From: Gelidibacter salicanalis
Lineage (GTDB): Bacteria; Bacteroidota; Bacteroidia; Flavobacteriales; Flavobacteriaceae
DNA: 64,000 nt
Direction: 5' to 3'
Assembly: GCF_016469035.1 (NCBI RefSeq)
Contig: NZ_JAEHJZ010000026.1
Span: 1-64,000 of the forward strand
The position numbers and the translations under genes are program-made. How positions within the stretch are numbered: the first letter of the stretch is position 1; each line of letters begins with the position of its first letter. Positions 1 through 8,769 of this stretch are shown in pieces. Below the pieces are notes generated by a model. The model saw nothing but the letters and a program-made list of their open reading frames with translations. It was not told the origin of the DNA and did no database searches.

Positions 1-581
1 CTGAACACTTGGCTCATGGATTTTACGTTGAACAGGTAGTTGCCGTTATTCTTTGCTATTTTCCATTGTCCTGATCTGCTCAAACCACCGCCTGGCACAA
101 TGCAGTGCAGGTGAGGGTGCAAACTCATATTCTGGCCCCAAGTATGTAGCACCGCAATCATCCCCATTCTACCACCAAGGTGCTTGGGATTGTCCCCAAA
201 TTGCTGCAAGGTCTGCCAAGCAGCTCTGAACAGACTGCCGTACACTATTTTGCCGTGGCTCAATGCGTAGCTGTTAAACTCGCTGGGAAGGGTAAACACC
301 ACGTGAAAATAGGGAACGTCCAAGAGTTCATCCCCGCGTGCACGGATCCACTCCTCGCGCTTGTGCCCCTGACAGGTTGGGCAATGCCTGTTCCTGCAAC
401 TATTGTAACTGATGTGCAACGCATGGCAACAATCGCATTTATCAATATGTCCGCCCATAGCTTTGGTTCGGCACCTTCTTATGGCCTGCAAGGCTCGGTA
501 ATGCCAAGAGGTCAGGCTCAAATTTCTGAGCTGTAGCTGCTCCATTTCTAAAATATCAGCCACCGTATGTTTGGGGCGCAT
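1..581 (-). CDS. IS91-family HUH transposase, 3' part outside window
   Basis: Reading the minus strand from ATG at 581 gives 193 codons open to the window edge. The N-terminus holds a cysteine-rich zinc-binding region (KCDCCHAL, then CRNRHCPTCQGHKREEW) followed by TLPSEFN and the HUH motif in HPHLHCIVPGG. These are hallmarks of the IS91/ISCR transposases, which move by rolling-circle replication. The catalytic tyrosine(s) would lie beyond base 1 and cannot be checked. The start codon overlaps the stop of the upstream recombinase as TAATG, so the two genes are translationally coupled, a usual arrangement for this element type in Bacteroidota. Family assignment is firm; intactness is unknown. 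Confidence 0.9.
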   Translation of the reverse strand, partial: MRPKHTVADILEMEQLQLRNLSLTSWHYRALQAIRRCRTKAMGGHIDKCDCCHALHISYNSCRNRHCPTCQGHKREEWIRARGDELLDVPYFHVVFTLPSEFNSYALSHGKIVYGSLFRAAWQTLQQFGDNPKHLGGRMGMIAVLHTWGQNMSLHPHLHCIVPGGGLSRSGQWKIAKNNGNYLFNVKSMSQVF

Positions 582-1408
582 TAATCGTAGAGCTTATCCA
601 AAGGAGAAAACTTCGAACCACTGGGCAGATTGGCCACATGCAGATAGGTCAGGGTCATCTCGATATGCGCATGGCCCAAAAGTTCTTTTAGGCTGACAAT
701 GTCAACGCCATATTCCAACAAATGCGTGGCAAAGGTGTGGCGCAAGGTGTGGGCGGTTATCTTTTTGGAACTGCCTATTTTACTGCGGTTTTCCTTGATG
801 ACCCATCGGATTCCATTGGTGGTCAACCCCCGAGCTACTCCATCTTTGGTGACCTGACTGTTGAAAAGATAGCCTTGAGGATTTTCCGTTTTGATATATT
901 TCTTTAGCCCTCTGACCAGATATTTACTTAAAGGGACATAGCGGTCGATCTTCCCTTTTTTCTTGGGGATAAAGACCGTTCTGCGATCAAAATCGATGTC
1001 TGCCAATTTGAGATTGCAAAGTTCGTAGCTGCGAATTCCACAGCCGTAAAGCATTCCAATGATCAAACGGTGCTTAAGATACTTGGGCGCTTTTAAAAGA
1101 CGCTTGACCTCTTCCTGACTCAGAACAATCGGCAGTTTCAAATCCCGTTTGATCTGGGGCAAAGCTACCCGCTTGGTCTCCATGCCCATGATTTTGTAGG
1201 CGGCCCTCAGCCCAAAAATGGTGTGCTTAAAGAAACTTTCAGATGGGGTTTTGTGGAGTTTTTGGCAGTAATAAAGGTAAGACTCAATATTTTCCACCGA
1301 AAGCGTTTCTGGGCTCTGTTTATAATGCAGGGCAAGATGTGCTAGGCATCGGAGGTAATTGTTTAAGGTGCTTTTGGCTTTGCCGTTAATGGAAAAGCTC
1401 TGCTCCAA
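581..1408 (-). CDS. Tyrosine recombinase/integrase of the IS91-type element
   Basis: Phage-integrase-type tyrosine recombinase. It has an N-terminal SAM-like core-binding domain (about residues 1-90) and a C-terminal catalytic domain with Arg in GCGIRSYEL, HTLRHTFATH (HxxR), the second His in LLGHAH and the Tyr nucleophile in TLTYLHV. The open frame begins at a TTG (1408), but similar-looking protein sequence continues upstream in frame (TIAERAFEEVAGFSTLQNK). An ATG at 1484 would supply the start if an A8 tract (T8 on the plus strand, 1471-1478) were one base shorter. The true N-terminus is therefore either reached by slippage or lost by a frameshift. The stop overlaps the transposase start. 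Confidence 0.85.
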   Translation of the reverse strand: MEQSFSINGKAKSTLNNYLRCLAHLALHYKQSPETLSVENIESYLYYCQKLHKTPSESFFKHTIFGLRAAYKIMGMETKRVALPQIKRDLKLPIVLSQEEVKRLLKAPKYLKHRLIIGMLYGCGIRSYELCNLKLADIDFDRRTVFIPKKKGKIDRYVPLSKYLVRGLKKYIKTENPQGYLFNSQVTKDGVARGLTTNGIRWVIKENRSKIGSSKKITAHTLRHTFATHLLEYGVDIVSLKELLGHAHIEMTLTYLHVANLPSGSKFSPLDKLYD

Positions 1409-1505
1409 TTTGTTCTGGAGCGTACTGAAACCTGCTACTTCCTCAAAAGCGCGTTCAGCAATGGTTTTACTTTTTTTTAAACATGATATTAGATTTAATA
1501 TTTAG

Positions 1506-2924
1506 CTACAAATTAATAAATCTATTACATTTACAAAAAGAACATCCGATCTGAAAGGTTCAGGAGGGCTTCCGACCGGTAGGGAGGATTCGTTCAACAC
1601 AGATTCCAGTAAAGTTAATAGCATATTTTACGATGATGGCATTATCGCCAAAATAGTTTGGTATGGTGCTGATTCAAGAATAGATAGTTTAAAAACGTAT
1701 TATACTTCCGGAAATTTAAACGAAGTTTTCTACCATGATAACATTGGTCGGTTTTTAAAAGGAAAACAATATAATTCTGAAGGTGAGATTTTAACGACTT
1801 GGGATTTTAAAAATGGTACTGTATTAAAGCGTTCTGACTACAGACTTTCTTACAACACAAAAAACAAAGCGATTATTAACAAGGCTCAAGACGCAATAAA
1901 AAGTAGTAATGAAAAGCTTTTAAAAAATCCAGACGACTTTAATTCATTTTACAGCAGAGCTGCAGCTAGATATATATTAGGCAACTATACCTTAGCGCTT
2001 AGAGATTTTAAACTACTTGAAGGGAAAATAGACAAAATCGTTAAAGACAAAAACATAATAGGCCCTAATAAAACACAGGCGGCAGTTTTTGACTATTTAG
2101 CTGGTATTTATGAAAGTTATGAACTAGAGAATCACACGGTTCACTATAAAATAAAAGCCATTAACACCTCTCCAAAAGAAAGTCGATTATACTATAACTT
2201 AGGAGCTTACCTCACTAAAATAAAAGCTTACGATCTTAGCATCAGCTACTTAAATAAAGCTATAGAAATGGTTCCCAAACACGGTTTTGCACAATGGCTT
2301 TTGGCTATAGCGTATTCTGATTTAGGTGAAAATGAAAAAGCTATGAAAAACATTAATGTAGCTTTTCAGCATGAAGATGGCATTTATAGACGCAGTCAAG
2401 GTACAGCAGAAAGGGATTTAAGAACCACACGAGGCCTTCTCTATCACCGTTTGGGAGAATCTCAAAAAGGTATTTCTGATCTAAAAAAAGCTTTAAGAAT
2501 AAATAAAAACAACTCGTTTGCGTTACGCAACCTAGGCGTTATTTATCATGACCTTGGGGACTTCGCTAAAGCTTGCGAGGTATTAACAAAAGCCAAAGAT
2601 CTCGCTTATGAAAAAGTACATGACAAAACTGATTTACAACCTTATTTAAAAAATGCCTGCAATAAAGAGCATTCAGAGTTTGAGACCGTTGAACCGGCTC
2701 TACAACTGTCAGTATATCCAAATCCAACGCAAGATTTTGCCTACGTTAAAAACTTGGATGCTGAAAATTTTGAATATGAAATTTACAATTTTGAATCAAA
2801 GCTAATCAAGCAAGCGGTCGCTACTACTAACGCCATAGATTTCTCTGATCTTGCTACGGGTTTATACATTTTAAAAGTGAAGGCCAATAACAAAACACAC
2901 ACGTTTAGAGTGGTAAAAGAGTAA
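1506..2924 (+). pseudogene. 5'-truncated TPR protein with T9SS C-terminal sorting domain
   Basis: The frame is open from just after a TAG at 1503 to the stop at 2924, but the first in-frame ATG is at 2268, deep inside the protein. The upstream 250 codons are clearly coding: a MORN/YwqK-like region (YYTSGNLNEVFYHDNIG), then TPR-like helices (NPDDFNSFYSRAAARYILGNYTLALRDF, then ISYLNKAIEMVPKHGFAQWLLAIAYSDLGENEKAMKN). The last 75 residues (LSVYPNPTQDFAYV to TGLYILKVKANNKTHTFRVVKE) are a Por-type tail used for type IX secretion. The start and signal peptide are missing, and the IS91-like element ends exactly there. I infer that insertion removed the 5' end. A short product from ATG 2268 would lack a signal peptide. 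Confidence 0.75.
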
Positions 2925-2995
2925 ATTTTCGCTCCTTAAAATTATTAACTTTCTAGAATTTTATAGTATTAGAATCCGCTTTTTTTAGGTCCGTA

Positions 2996-3025
2996 TTTGA
3001 AAATCCTATTTAATTTCATACTTTG
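2996..3025 (+). promoter_or_regulatory. Putative promoter of the acyl-CoA ligase gene
   Basis: TTTG (2996-2999), a 19-bp spacer and TACTTTG (3019-3025), one base shorter than the Bacteroidota TANNTTTG -7 consensus. The ATG is 25 bp further on, a leader length seen at other promoters in this window. Confidence 0.4.
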
Positions 3026-3049
3026 CAGATACTAAACTCCATATAACTA

Positions 3050-4822
3050 ATGACGGACGTTACCAGAATTTTTGATATCCCTAGGCATCAATTAAAACAC
3101 TACAACCTTAAAAAGGCGCTTATTACAAAAAGTGACGGCGAATGGAAATCAATTTCTTCTAAAGAATATGTAGACCAAGCCAATGCCATTAGTAGAGGTT
3201 TATTACGCTTGGGGGTGCAGCCAAATGATAAGATTGCTGTCATTTCTACCAATAATAGAACGGAATGGAATGTTATGGACATTGGCATCTTGCAAATTGG
3301 AGCACAAAACACTCCTATCTATCCAACAATTTCTGAGCAAGATTACGAATATATCCTAAACCACTCTGAATCTGTCATCTGTTTTGTCTCTGATGAAGAG
3401 GTTTTGGCTAAAGTGAATGCCATCAAAGCCAATACGAAACTAAAAGCCATATATACTTTTGACGCTATTACAGGTGAAAAAAACTGGAACGAAATTTTAG
3501 AATTAGGTAAAGATGAGAGTAACCAACAGGAGGTAGAAGCACGGATGGCTGCTGTTAAACCAAACGATTTGGCCACTTTGATCTATACTTCTGGCACCAC
3601 GGGAAAACCAAAAGGCGTTATGCTATCTCATGACAATTTGGTATCTAATGTGTTAGCAAGTCAAAAACGTGTACCATTTGAAAATGGCAAGTCTAAAGCC
3701 TTAAGTTTTTTACCGGTTTGTCACGTTTTTGAGCGGATGGTTATCTACCTCTACCAATATTGTGGGGTAGAAATTTATTTTGCAGAATCAATTGACAAAA
3801 TGAGTGACAATCTGAAAGAAGTCAAGCCAAATGTGATGACCGCAGTGCCAAGGTTGTATGAAAAAGTATATGATAAGATTGTTGCCAAAGGAAGTGAATT
3901 AACAGGGATCAAGAAAAAATTATTCTTCTGGGCTATCGAGCTAGGTCTTAAATATGAGCCCTACGGCGCTAACGGTTGGTGGTATGAAACACAACTTAAA
4001 TTAGCCAGAAAACTCATTTTCAGCAAATGGAAAGAAGGCCTTGGTGGTCAATTAGAACTTATGGTTTCTGGAAGTGCTGCATTGCAACCACGACTGACGC
4101 GAACATTTGCTGCGGCAGGAATGCCTATCATGGAAGGCTACGGCTTAACGGAGACGTCTCCTGTAATTGCCGTAAATGATATGCGCGATGGTGGTTTCAG
4201 GGTAGGCACTGTTGGAAAGGTTTTAGACAAAGTGATGATTCAAATAGCTTCGGATGGAGAGATTCTTGTAAAGGGACCAAACGTAATGTTGGGCTATTTT
4301 AAAGAACCTGAAAAAACAAATGAAGCTATGACTGGCGATTATTTTCACACTGGCGACATTGGAGAAATTGATGCTGACGGCTTTTTAAAGATTACGGACC
4401 GTAAGAAAGAGATGTTTAAGACCTCTGGCGGAAAATATGTGGCCCCTGCGCTGATTGAAAACGAGTTAAAACAGTCGCGTTTTATTGAGCAAATTATGGT
4501 GATTGGTGAAGGCGAAAAAATGCCCGCCGCACTGATTCAGCCAAATTTTGAATTCATTAAAGATTGGATCAAACACAAACAAATGGATGTTCAGTTGGAC
4601 AATAATTCTATCGGAAAGTCAGAAATTGTGCTCGCAAGAATCCAAAAGGAAATAGATAAGGCTAATAAACATTTTGGCAACTGGGAACAGGTTAAGAAAT
4701 TTGAACTGACCCCCGATATTTGGACTATTGAAGGTGGACATTTAACCCCCACCCTAAAAATGAAACGAAAAATTATCAAAGAAATTTATAAAGATCTTAT
4801 TGAAAAGATTTACAGACCATAA
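3050..4822 (+). CDS. fadD: Long-chain acyl-CoA synthetase (AMP-forming)
   Basis: Activates free fatty acids to acyl-CoA with ATP and CoA, the entry step for beta-oxidation or phospholipid synthesis. The 590-residue length is normal for the family. Visible motifs are the phosphate-binding loop LIYTSGTTGKPKGVM (about residues 178-192), the adenylate motif GYGLTETSPV (about 362) and the hinge TGDIGEIDADGFLKITDRKKE (about 430-450). No signal peptide is present; it should be cytosolic or membrane-associated. It is transcribed alone and followed by a strong terminator, but the fad operon begins 1 kb downstream, so a shared role in fatty-acid degradation is likely. Substrate chain length cannot be read from sequence. 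Confidence 0.9.
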   Translation: MTDVTRIFDIPRHQLKHYNLKKALITKSDGEWKSISSKEYVDQANAISRGLLRLGVQPNDKIAVISTNNRTEWNVMDIGILQIGAQNTPIYPTISEQDYEYILNHSESVICFVSDEEVLAKVNAIKANTKLKAIYTFDAITGEKNWNEILELGKDESNQQEVEARMAAVKPNDLATLIYTSGTTGKPKGVMLSHDNLVSNVLASQKRVPFENGKSKALSFLPVCHVFERMVIYLYQYCGVEIYFAESIDKMSDNLKEVKPNVMTAVPRLYEKVYDKIVAKGSELTGIKKKLFFWAIELGLKYEPYGANGWWYETQLKLARKLIFSKWKEGLGGQLELMVSGSAALQPRLTRTFAAAGMPIMEGYGLTETSPVIAVNDMRDGGFRVGTVGKVLDKVMIQIASDGEILVKGPNVMLGYFKEPEKTNEAMTGDYFHTGDIGEIDADGFLKITDRKKEMFKTSGGKYVAPALIENELKQSRFIEQIMVIGEGEKMPAALIQPNFEFIKDWIKHKQMDVQLDNNSIGKSEIVLARIQKEIDKANKHFGNWEQVKKFELTPDIWTIEGGHLTPTLKMKRKIIKEIYKDLIEKIYRP

Positions 4823-4826
4823 AAAC

Positions 4827-4850
4827 AAAGAGCTTCATTGAAGCTCTTTT
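4827..4850 (+). terminator. Rho-independent terminator after acyl-CoA ligase
   Basis: Perfect stem AAAGAGCTTC / GAAGCTCTTT with an ATT loop, starting 5 bp after the stop codon and running into T residues. Confidence 0.85.
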
Positions 4851-4853
4851 ATA

Positions 4854-5606
4854 TTAGTTCAACCTCAACTTCTTATCCACAATCCGCTCAAAATAATCTT
4901 GTTAAAATTCCTGGCACGCTATTTATGTCGCTTCCATTCATGAGTTTTATTACCAATCAGATTATTCTCAAGATTTTTACCGTTAATATCATAAAAACCC
5001 ATGGCTTGTTGTCCATCAAACGTACAGATGTAATTGTCATGTAACATATGATATTACGGCGCGTTAGAGTTGATTACAAAAGGCACAACCCCATCTTCAG
5101 AAATCAGACTCCTACCCCAACTTCTAGAAGGTTCAATATATCCTATAATATCCAACAACGTTGGATAAATATTAATTTGCTGCGCCAAATCGGTATTTGT
5201 GCCAACCAAGCTTCCATCCGATTTATAAAACAGAATCGGTACCGATCGCCTATTGATGACGAAGTTGAACTTTTTATAAATAAATCCACAAAATTTAGTG
5301 CGCAGGCAATGAAGTTCTTCAAAAAATGCATAGAATAAGAGCTTACGGTACCAAGATCTGGTGTGGTAACGTTTAGCGGTACGATGGATAACAAAATAAG
5401 TAGGATATTGACATATAAAATGGCATCGTTATCAAAAGCCAATCCGTAATAAGACAGCCTCAAAAACTCCCCTGCAAAGTATGCTTCCAAAACATCATAA
5501 TTATAAAGAAAGAATAAAAACCTGCTAAAAAACAAAACACATAAACCAAAAACAGGCGGTAACATAAAATTGTGTATTCCCTGTTTCCTAAAAAATAAAG
5601 CCATGT
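4854..5606 (-). pseudogene. Decayed LTA-synthase-like sulfatase, internal deletion and frameshifts
   Basis: The minus strand carries pieces of one gene in different frames. The start region (MALFFRKQGIHNF, then FFSRFLFFLYNYDVLEAYF, then YYGLAFDNDAILYVNILLILLSIVP) matches the N-terminal membrane segments of alkaline-phosphatase-superfamily LTA synthase-like proteins. The end region (LAQQINIYPTLLDIIGYIEPSRSWGRSL, then ICTFDGQQAMGFYDINGKNLENNL, then QDYFERIVDKKLRLN) matches their C-terminus. The whole catalytic centre between them is absent and there are at least two frame changes, so it cannot make a working enzyme. Family identity is recognised from conserved segments only. Confidence 0.7.
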
Positions 5607-5751
5607 CAAAAGTGTGATGGTAAATAGTGGCGGCAAAAGTACAAATAACCCATACACAATAATAAAATCGTGCTAGATAATAGTCATTTACAAAGACTAA
5701 AAATCCCATGTCCCAACCTCTAAAATTTATAAATAAATTATCACAACTTAC

Positions 5752-5782
5752 TATGCATGCATAATAAATTTTTGTATATTTG
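5752..5782 (+). promoter_or_regulatory. Promoter and candidate MarR operator of the fad operon
   Basis: A perfect 12-bp palindrome TATGCATGCATA (5752-5763) lies just upstream of a perfect TANNTTTG -7 box (TATATTTG, 5775-5782). The ATG of the MarR gene follows 18 bp later. The palindrome overlaps the expected -33 region, so binding there would block transcription. Autorepression by the adjacent MarR protein is inferred. Confidence 0.6.
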
Positions 5783-5800
5783 GTTTCCTTATAATTAAAA

Positions 5801-6253
5801 ATGAAAGATAAAACCATTGATTATGTACTCAAAACCACTTGGTTAGCGGTTACTAAAATGTATAATGAAGAAGCTTCTAAGTTTGACAGTACCATGGCAA
5901 CAGGTTTCGCTCTATTGAGTATTGATCCTGAAAAAGGGACCCCATCTACAGCGATGGGACCCAAAATGGGAATGGAAGCCACAAGTTTGTCCAGAACTTT
6001 AAAGTCTATGGAAGCACGCGGCTTGATTGAGCGTCGCCCAAATCCGGAAGATGGCCGCGGAGTTTTGATTTTTTTAACTGATTTTGGAAAACAAAAGCGT
6101 GCCTATTCTAGAGAAAAAGTACTGATTTTTAATGAAACCATTCGAAAGAGCGTCACTGACGAACAACTGAAACACTTTTATGAAGTGGCTGAAGTAATCA
6201 ATAATATGATTTCAAACAAAAATATTTACAATCAAAAAGAAAATAGTTTATAA
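5801..6253 (+). CDS. MarR-family transcriptional regulator
   Basis: A 150-residue winged-helix protein with the MarR core: a helix-turn-helix region (SLSRTLKSMEARGLIERRPNPEDGRGVLIFLTDFGKQ, about residues 65-105) containing the typical beta-wing DGRG. It is first in the fad operon, only 4 bp before the FadJ-like gene, and has a palindrome in its promoter. It probably represses the operon until an acyl-CoA or fatty acid binds; the ligand is inferred from context, not visible in the sequence. Confidence 0.85.
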   Translation: MKDKTIDYVLKTTWLAVTKMYNEEASKFDSTMATGFALLSIDPEKGTPSTAMGPKMGMEATSLSRTLKSMEARGLIERRPNPEDGRGVLIFLTDFGKQKRAYSREKVLIFNETIRKSVTDEQLKHFYEVAEVINNMISNKNIYNQKENSL

Positions 6254-6257
6254 TAAC

Positions 6258-8651
6258 ATGAGCAAACGTAGAATAAAAAAAGTAGCCATTGTTGGCTCCG
6301 GAATTATGGGAAGCGGTATTGCATGTCATTTTGCCAATATTGGTGTTGATGTGTTGCTTCTTGACATTGTACCAAAAGAATTGACTGATGCTGAAAAAGC
6401 TAAAGGATTAACTTTAGAGGATAAAGCCGTTAGAAACAGAATTGTGAATGATTCTTTGACTGCATCTCTAAAATCGAAGCCCTCTCCTATTTACCACCAA
6501 TCTTTTGCGAGTAGAATTAGTACTGGTAATCTTGAAGATGACATTGCTAAAGTAAAGGATGTGGATTGGATTATGGAGGTGGTTGTGGAGCGCTTAGACA
6601 TTAAGCAACAAGTGTTTGAAAAACTTGAAAAGCACAGAACGCCTGGCACATTGATTACCTCTAACACTTCTGGTATCCCTATCCACTATATGAGTGAAGG
6701 AAGAAGTGAAGATTTCCAAAAACATTTCTGTGGCACGCACTTTTTCAACCCTGCGCGTTACTTAAAATTATTTGAAATCATTCCTGGGCCAAAAACCTCT
6801 CAAGAGGTATTGGATTTCTTAAATGGTTATGGCGAAAAATTCTTAGGAAAAACATCCGTAACAGCAAAAGATACACCTGCGTTTATTGGAAACCGTATCG
6901 GAATTTTTGGTATTCAGAGTTTGTTCCATCAAGTTAAGGAAATGGACTTAACGGTTGAAGAAGTTGACAAATTAACTGGTCCGGTTATTGGCCGTCCAAA
7001 ATCGGCCACCTTCAGAACTGTTGATGTGGTTGGATTGGATACATTAGTGCACGTGGCCAATGGTATTTATGAAAATTGTCCTAAAGATGAATCTCACGAG
7101 CTTTTCAAATTGCCAGATTTCATCAACACCATGATGGAAAACAAATGGTTGGGAAGTAAAACTGGCCAAGGCTTCTACAAAAAAGAAGGCAAGGATATTA
7201 GAACTTTAGATCTCAACACCTTAGAATATAGAGATAGGAAATCGGCACGCTTTGCGACTTTAGAACTGACAAAAACTGTGGATAAAGTGGTTGACCGCTT
7301 CCCGATTTTAATCTCAGGAAAAGATAAAGCTGGCAAATTTTACAGAAAGAATTTTGCAGCAATGTTTGCTTATGTTTCCCACAGGATTCCGGAAATAACA
7401 GAGGAGCTTTATAAAATAGATGACGCCATGAAAGCTGGATTTGGATGGGAACATGGGCCTTTCCAAATTTGGGATGCCGTTGGTGTGGAAAAAGGAATAG
7501 AATTGATGAAAGCGGAAGGCTTAGAACCTGCTGCTTGGGTTACTGAGATGCTGGCATCAGGTAACAAATCATTCTACACCGTTAAGGAAGGCAACACCTT
7601 CTTTTACAATATTCCATCAAAAAAGCAAGAAAAAGTTCCGGGACAGGATGCCTTTATCATTTTAGATAACATCCGTAAGTCGAAAGAAGTCTATAAAAAC
7701 TCTGGTGTTGTTGTTGAAGATTTAGGAGATGGCATTTTAAATGTAGAATTCCAATCTAAAATGAACACTATTGGTGGCGATGTGCTTTCTGGCTTAAATA
7801 AAGCGATTGACATTGCTGAAAAAGATTTCGTAGGATTGGTTGTTGGTAACCAAGCCGCAAACTTCTCTGTAGGTGCCAATATCGGAATGATCTTTATGAT
7901 GGCTGCAGAGCAGGAGTATGACGAATTGAATGCGGCAATCAAATATTTCCAAGATTCGATGATGCGTATGCGTTATTCTTCTATCCCAACCGTTGCGGCA
8001 CCTCATGGTATGGCACTTGGTGGTGGGTGTGAATTATCAATGCACGCTGATATGGTTGTTGCTGCAGCTGAAACTTATATGGGACTTGTAGAGTTTGGTG
8101 TAGGTGTGATTCCTGGCGGTGGTGGCTCAAAAGAGATGGCACTGCGCGCTCAGGACAACTTTAGAGAAGGTGATGTCAAATTAAACACACTTCAAGATTA
8201 CTTTTTAACAATTGCTATGGCCAAAGTCTCCACATCAGCTTATGAAGCTTTCGATTTGGGTGTATTACAAAAAGGAAAAGATGTTGTCGTAATCAATAAA
8301 GACAGACAATTAGCCACTGCTAAAGCACATGCTAAATTAATGGCAGATGCGGGTTATACCCAACCTATAAAACGCACCGATATCAAAGTACTTGGGAAAC
8401 AAGCGCTAGGGATGTTCTTAGTAGGAACAGACGCTATGGAAGACAGCAAATACATCAGCGAACACGACCAAAAGATTGCCAATAAACTGGCATACGTAAT
8501 GGCGGGAGGCGATTTATCAGAACCAACCCTAGTGTCTGAACAATATTTATTGGATTTAGAACGTGAAGCGTTCTTATCTCTTTGTACCGAAAGGAAAACT
8601 TTGGAAAGAATTCAACACATGTTGAAAACAGGGAAACCGTTACGTAATTAG
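6258..8651 (+). CDS. fadJ: 3-hydroxyacyl-CoA dehydrogenase / enoyl-CoA hydratase, bifunctional
   Basis: Catalyses the hydration and NAD-dependent dehydrogenation steps of beta-oxidation. Domain order is reversed compared with E. coli FadB: the NAD-binding dehydrogenase is N-terminal (VAIVGSGIMGSGIACHFAN, residues about 9-27; catalytic His in FCGTHFFNPARY), then its C-terminal domains, and the crotonase domain is C-terminal (about 480-690; oxyanion region NQAANFSVGANIG, PHGMALGGGCELSMHADM and VEFGVGVIPGGGG). The 797 residues match the form common in Bacteroidota. It is translated right after the MarR gene and precedes the thiolase, which uses its 3-ketoacyl-CoA product. Soluble, no signal peptide. 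Confidence 0.92.
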   Translation: MSKRRIKKVAIVGSGIMGSGIACHFANIGVDVLLLDIVPKELTDAEKAKGLTLEDKAVRNRIVNDSLTASLKSKPSPIYHQSFASRISTGNLEDDIAKVKDVDWIMEVVVERLDIKQQVFEKLEKHRTPGTLITSNTSGIPIHYMSEGRSEDFQKHFCGTHFFNPARYLKLFEIIPGPKTSQEVLDFLNGYGEKFLGKTSVTAKDTPAFIGNRIGIFGIQSLFHQVKEMDLTVEEVDKLTGPVIGRPKSATFRTVDVVGLDTLVHVANGIYENCPKDESHELFKLPDFINTMMENKWLGSKTGQGFYKKEGKDIRTLDLNTLEYRDRKSARFATLELTKTVDKVVDRFPILISGKDKAGKFYRKNFAAMFAYVSHRIPEITEELYKIDDAMKAGFGWEHGPFQIWDAVGVEKGIELMKAEGLEPAAWVTEMLASGNKSFYTVKEGNTFFYNIPSKKQEKVPGQDAFIILDNIRKSKEVYKNSGVVVEDLGDGILNVEFQSKMNTIGGDVLSGLNKAIDIAEKDFVGLVVGNQAANFSVGANIGMIFMMAAEQEYDELNAAIKYFQDSMMRMRYSSIPTVAAPHGMALGGGCELSMHADMVVAAAETYMGLVEFGVGVIPGGGGSKEMALRAQDNFREGDVKLNTLQDYFLTIAMAKVSTSAYEAFDLGVLQKGKDVVVINKDRQLATAKAHAKLMADAGYTQPIKRTDIKVLGKQALGMFLVGTDAMEDSKYISEHDQKIANKLAYVMAGGDLSEPTLVSEQYLLDLEREAFLSLCTERKTLERIQHMLKTGKPLRN

Positions 8652-8652
8652 A

Positions 8653-8752
8653 AAATAGAATAAAGAATAAAGAGAAGAGAAGCCATATAAGAATGTTTTG
8701 AAATAGATAAAAAAGTCTTATTTCTCTTATCTCTTTTCTCTTTTCTCACTAA
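8653..8752. repeat. Intergenic purine/pyrimidine hairpin repeat, gene-less copy
   Basis: The 118-bp gap holds a purine-rich arm (GAATAAAGAATAAAGAGAAG, from about 8658) and a pyrimidine-rich arm (CTTATTTCTCTTATCTCTTT, from about 8716). They are imperfect inverted repeats around a centre of some 35 bp. The arms resemble those flanking the S23 gene at 9970-10385, so this looks like a related element without an ORF. Confidence 0.5.
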
Positions 8753-8769
8753 AAACACATAATATAACC

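Larger units (their letters stand above)
1..1505 (-). mobile_element. IS91-like element (integrase + HUH transposase), one end in window
   Basis: The unit is defined by the coupled recombinase and HUH transposase genes. Its 5' boundary lies somewhere between the recombinase start (1484) and the resumption of the unrelated TPR gene on the other strand, roughly 1490-1560. A GAAC tetranucleotide, a target type known for IS91, occurs at 1540-1543, but I cannot prove it is the junction. The other end is outside the window. Confidence 0.7.

Noticed and set aside
180-536. 118-codon open frame on the plus strand
   Set aside because: It lies antisense to the transposase, whose minus-strand frame has zinc-finger and HUH motifs.
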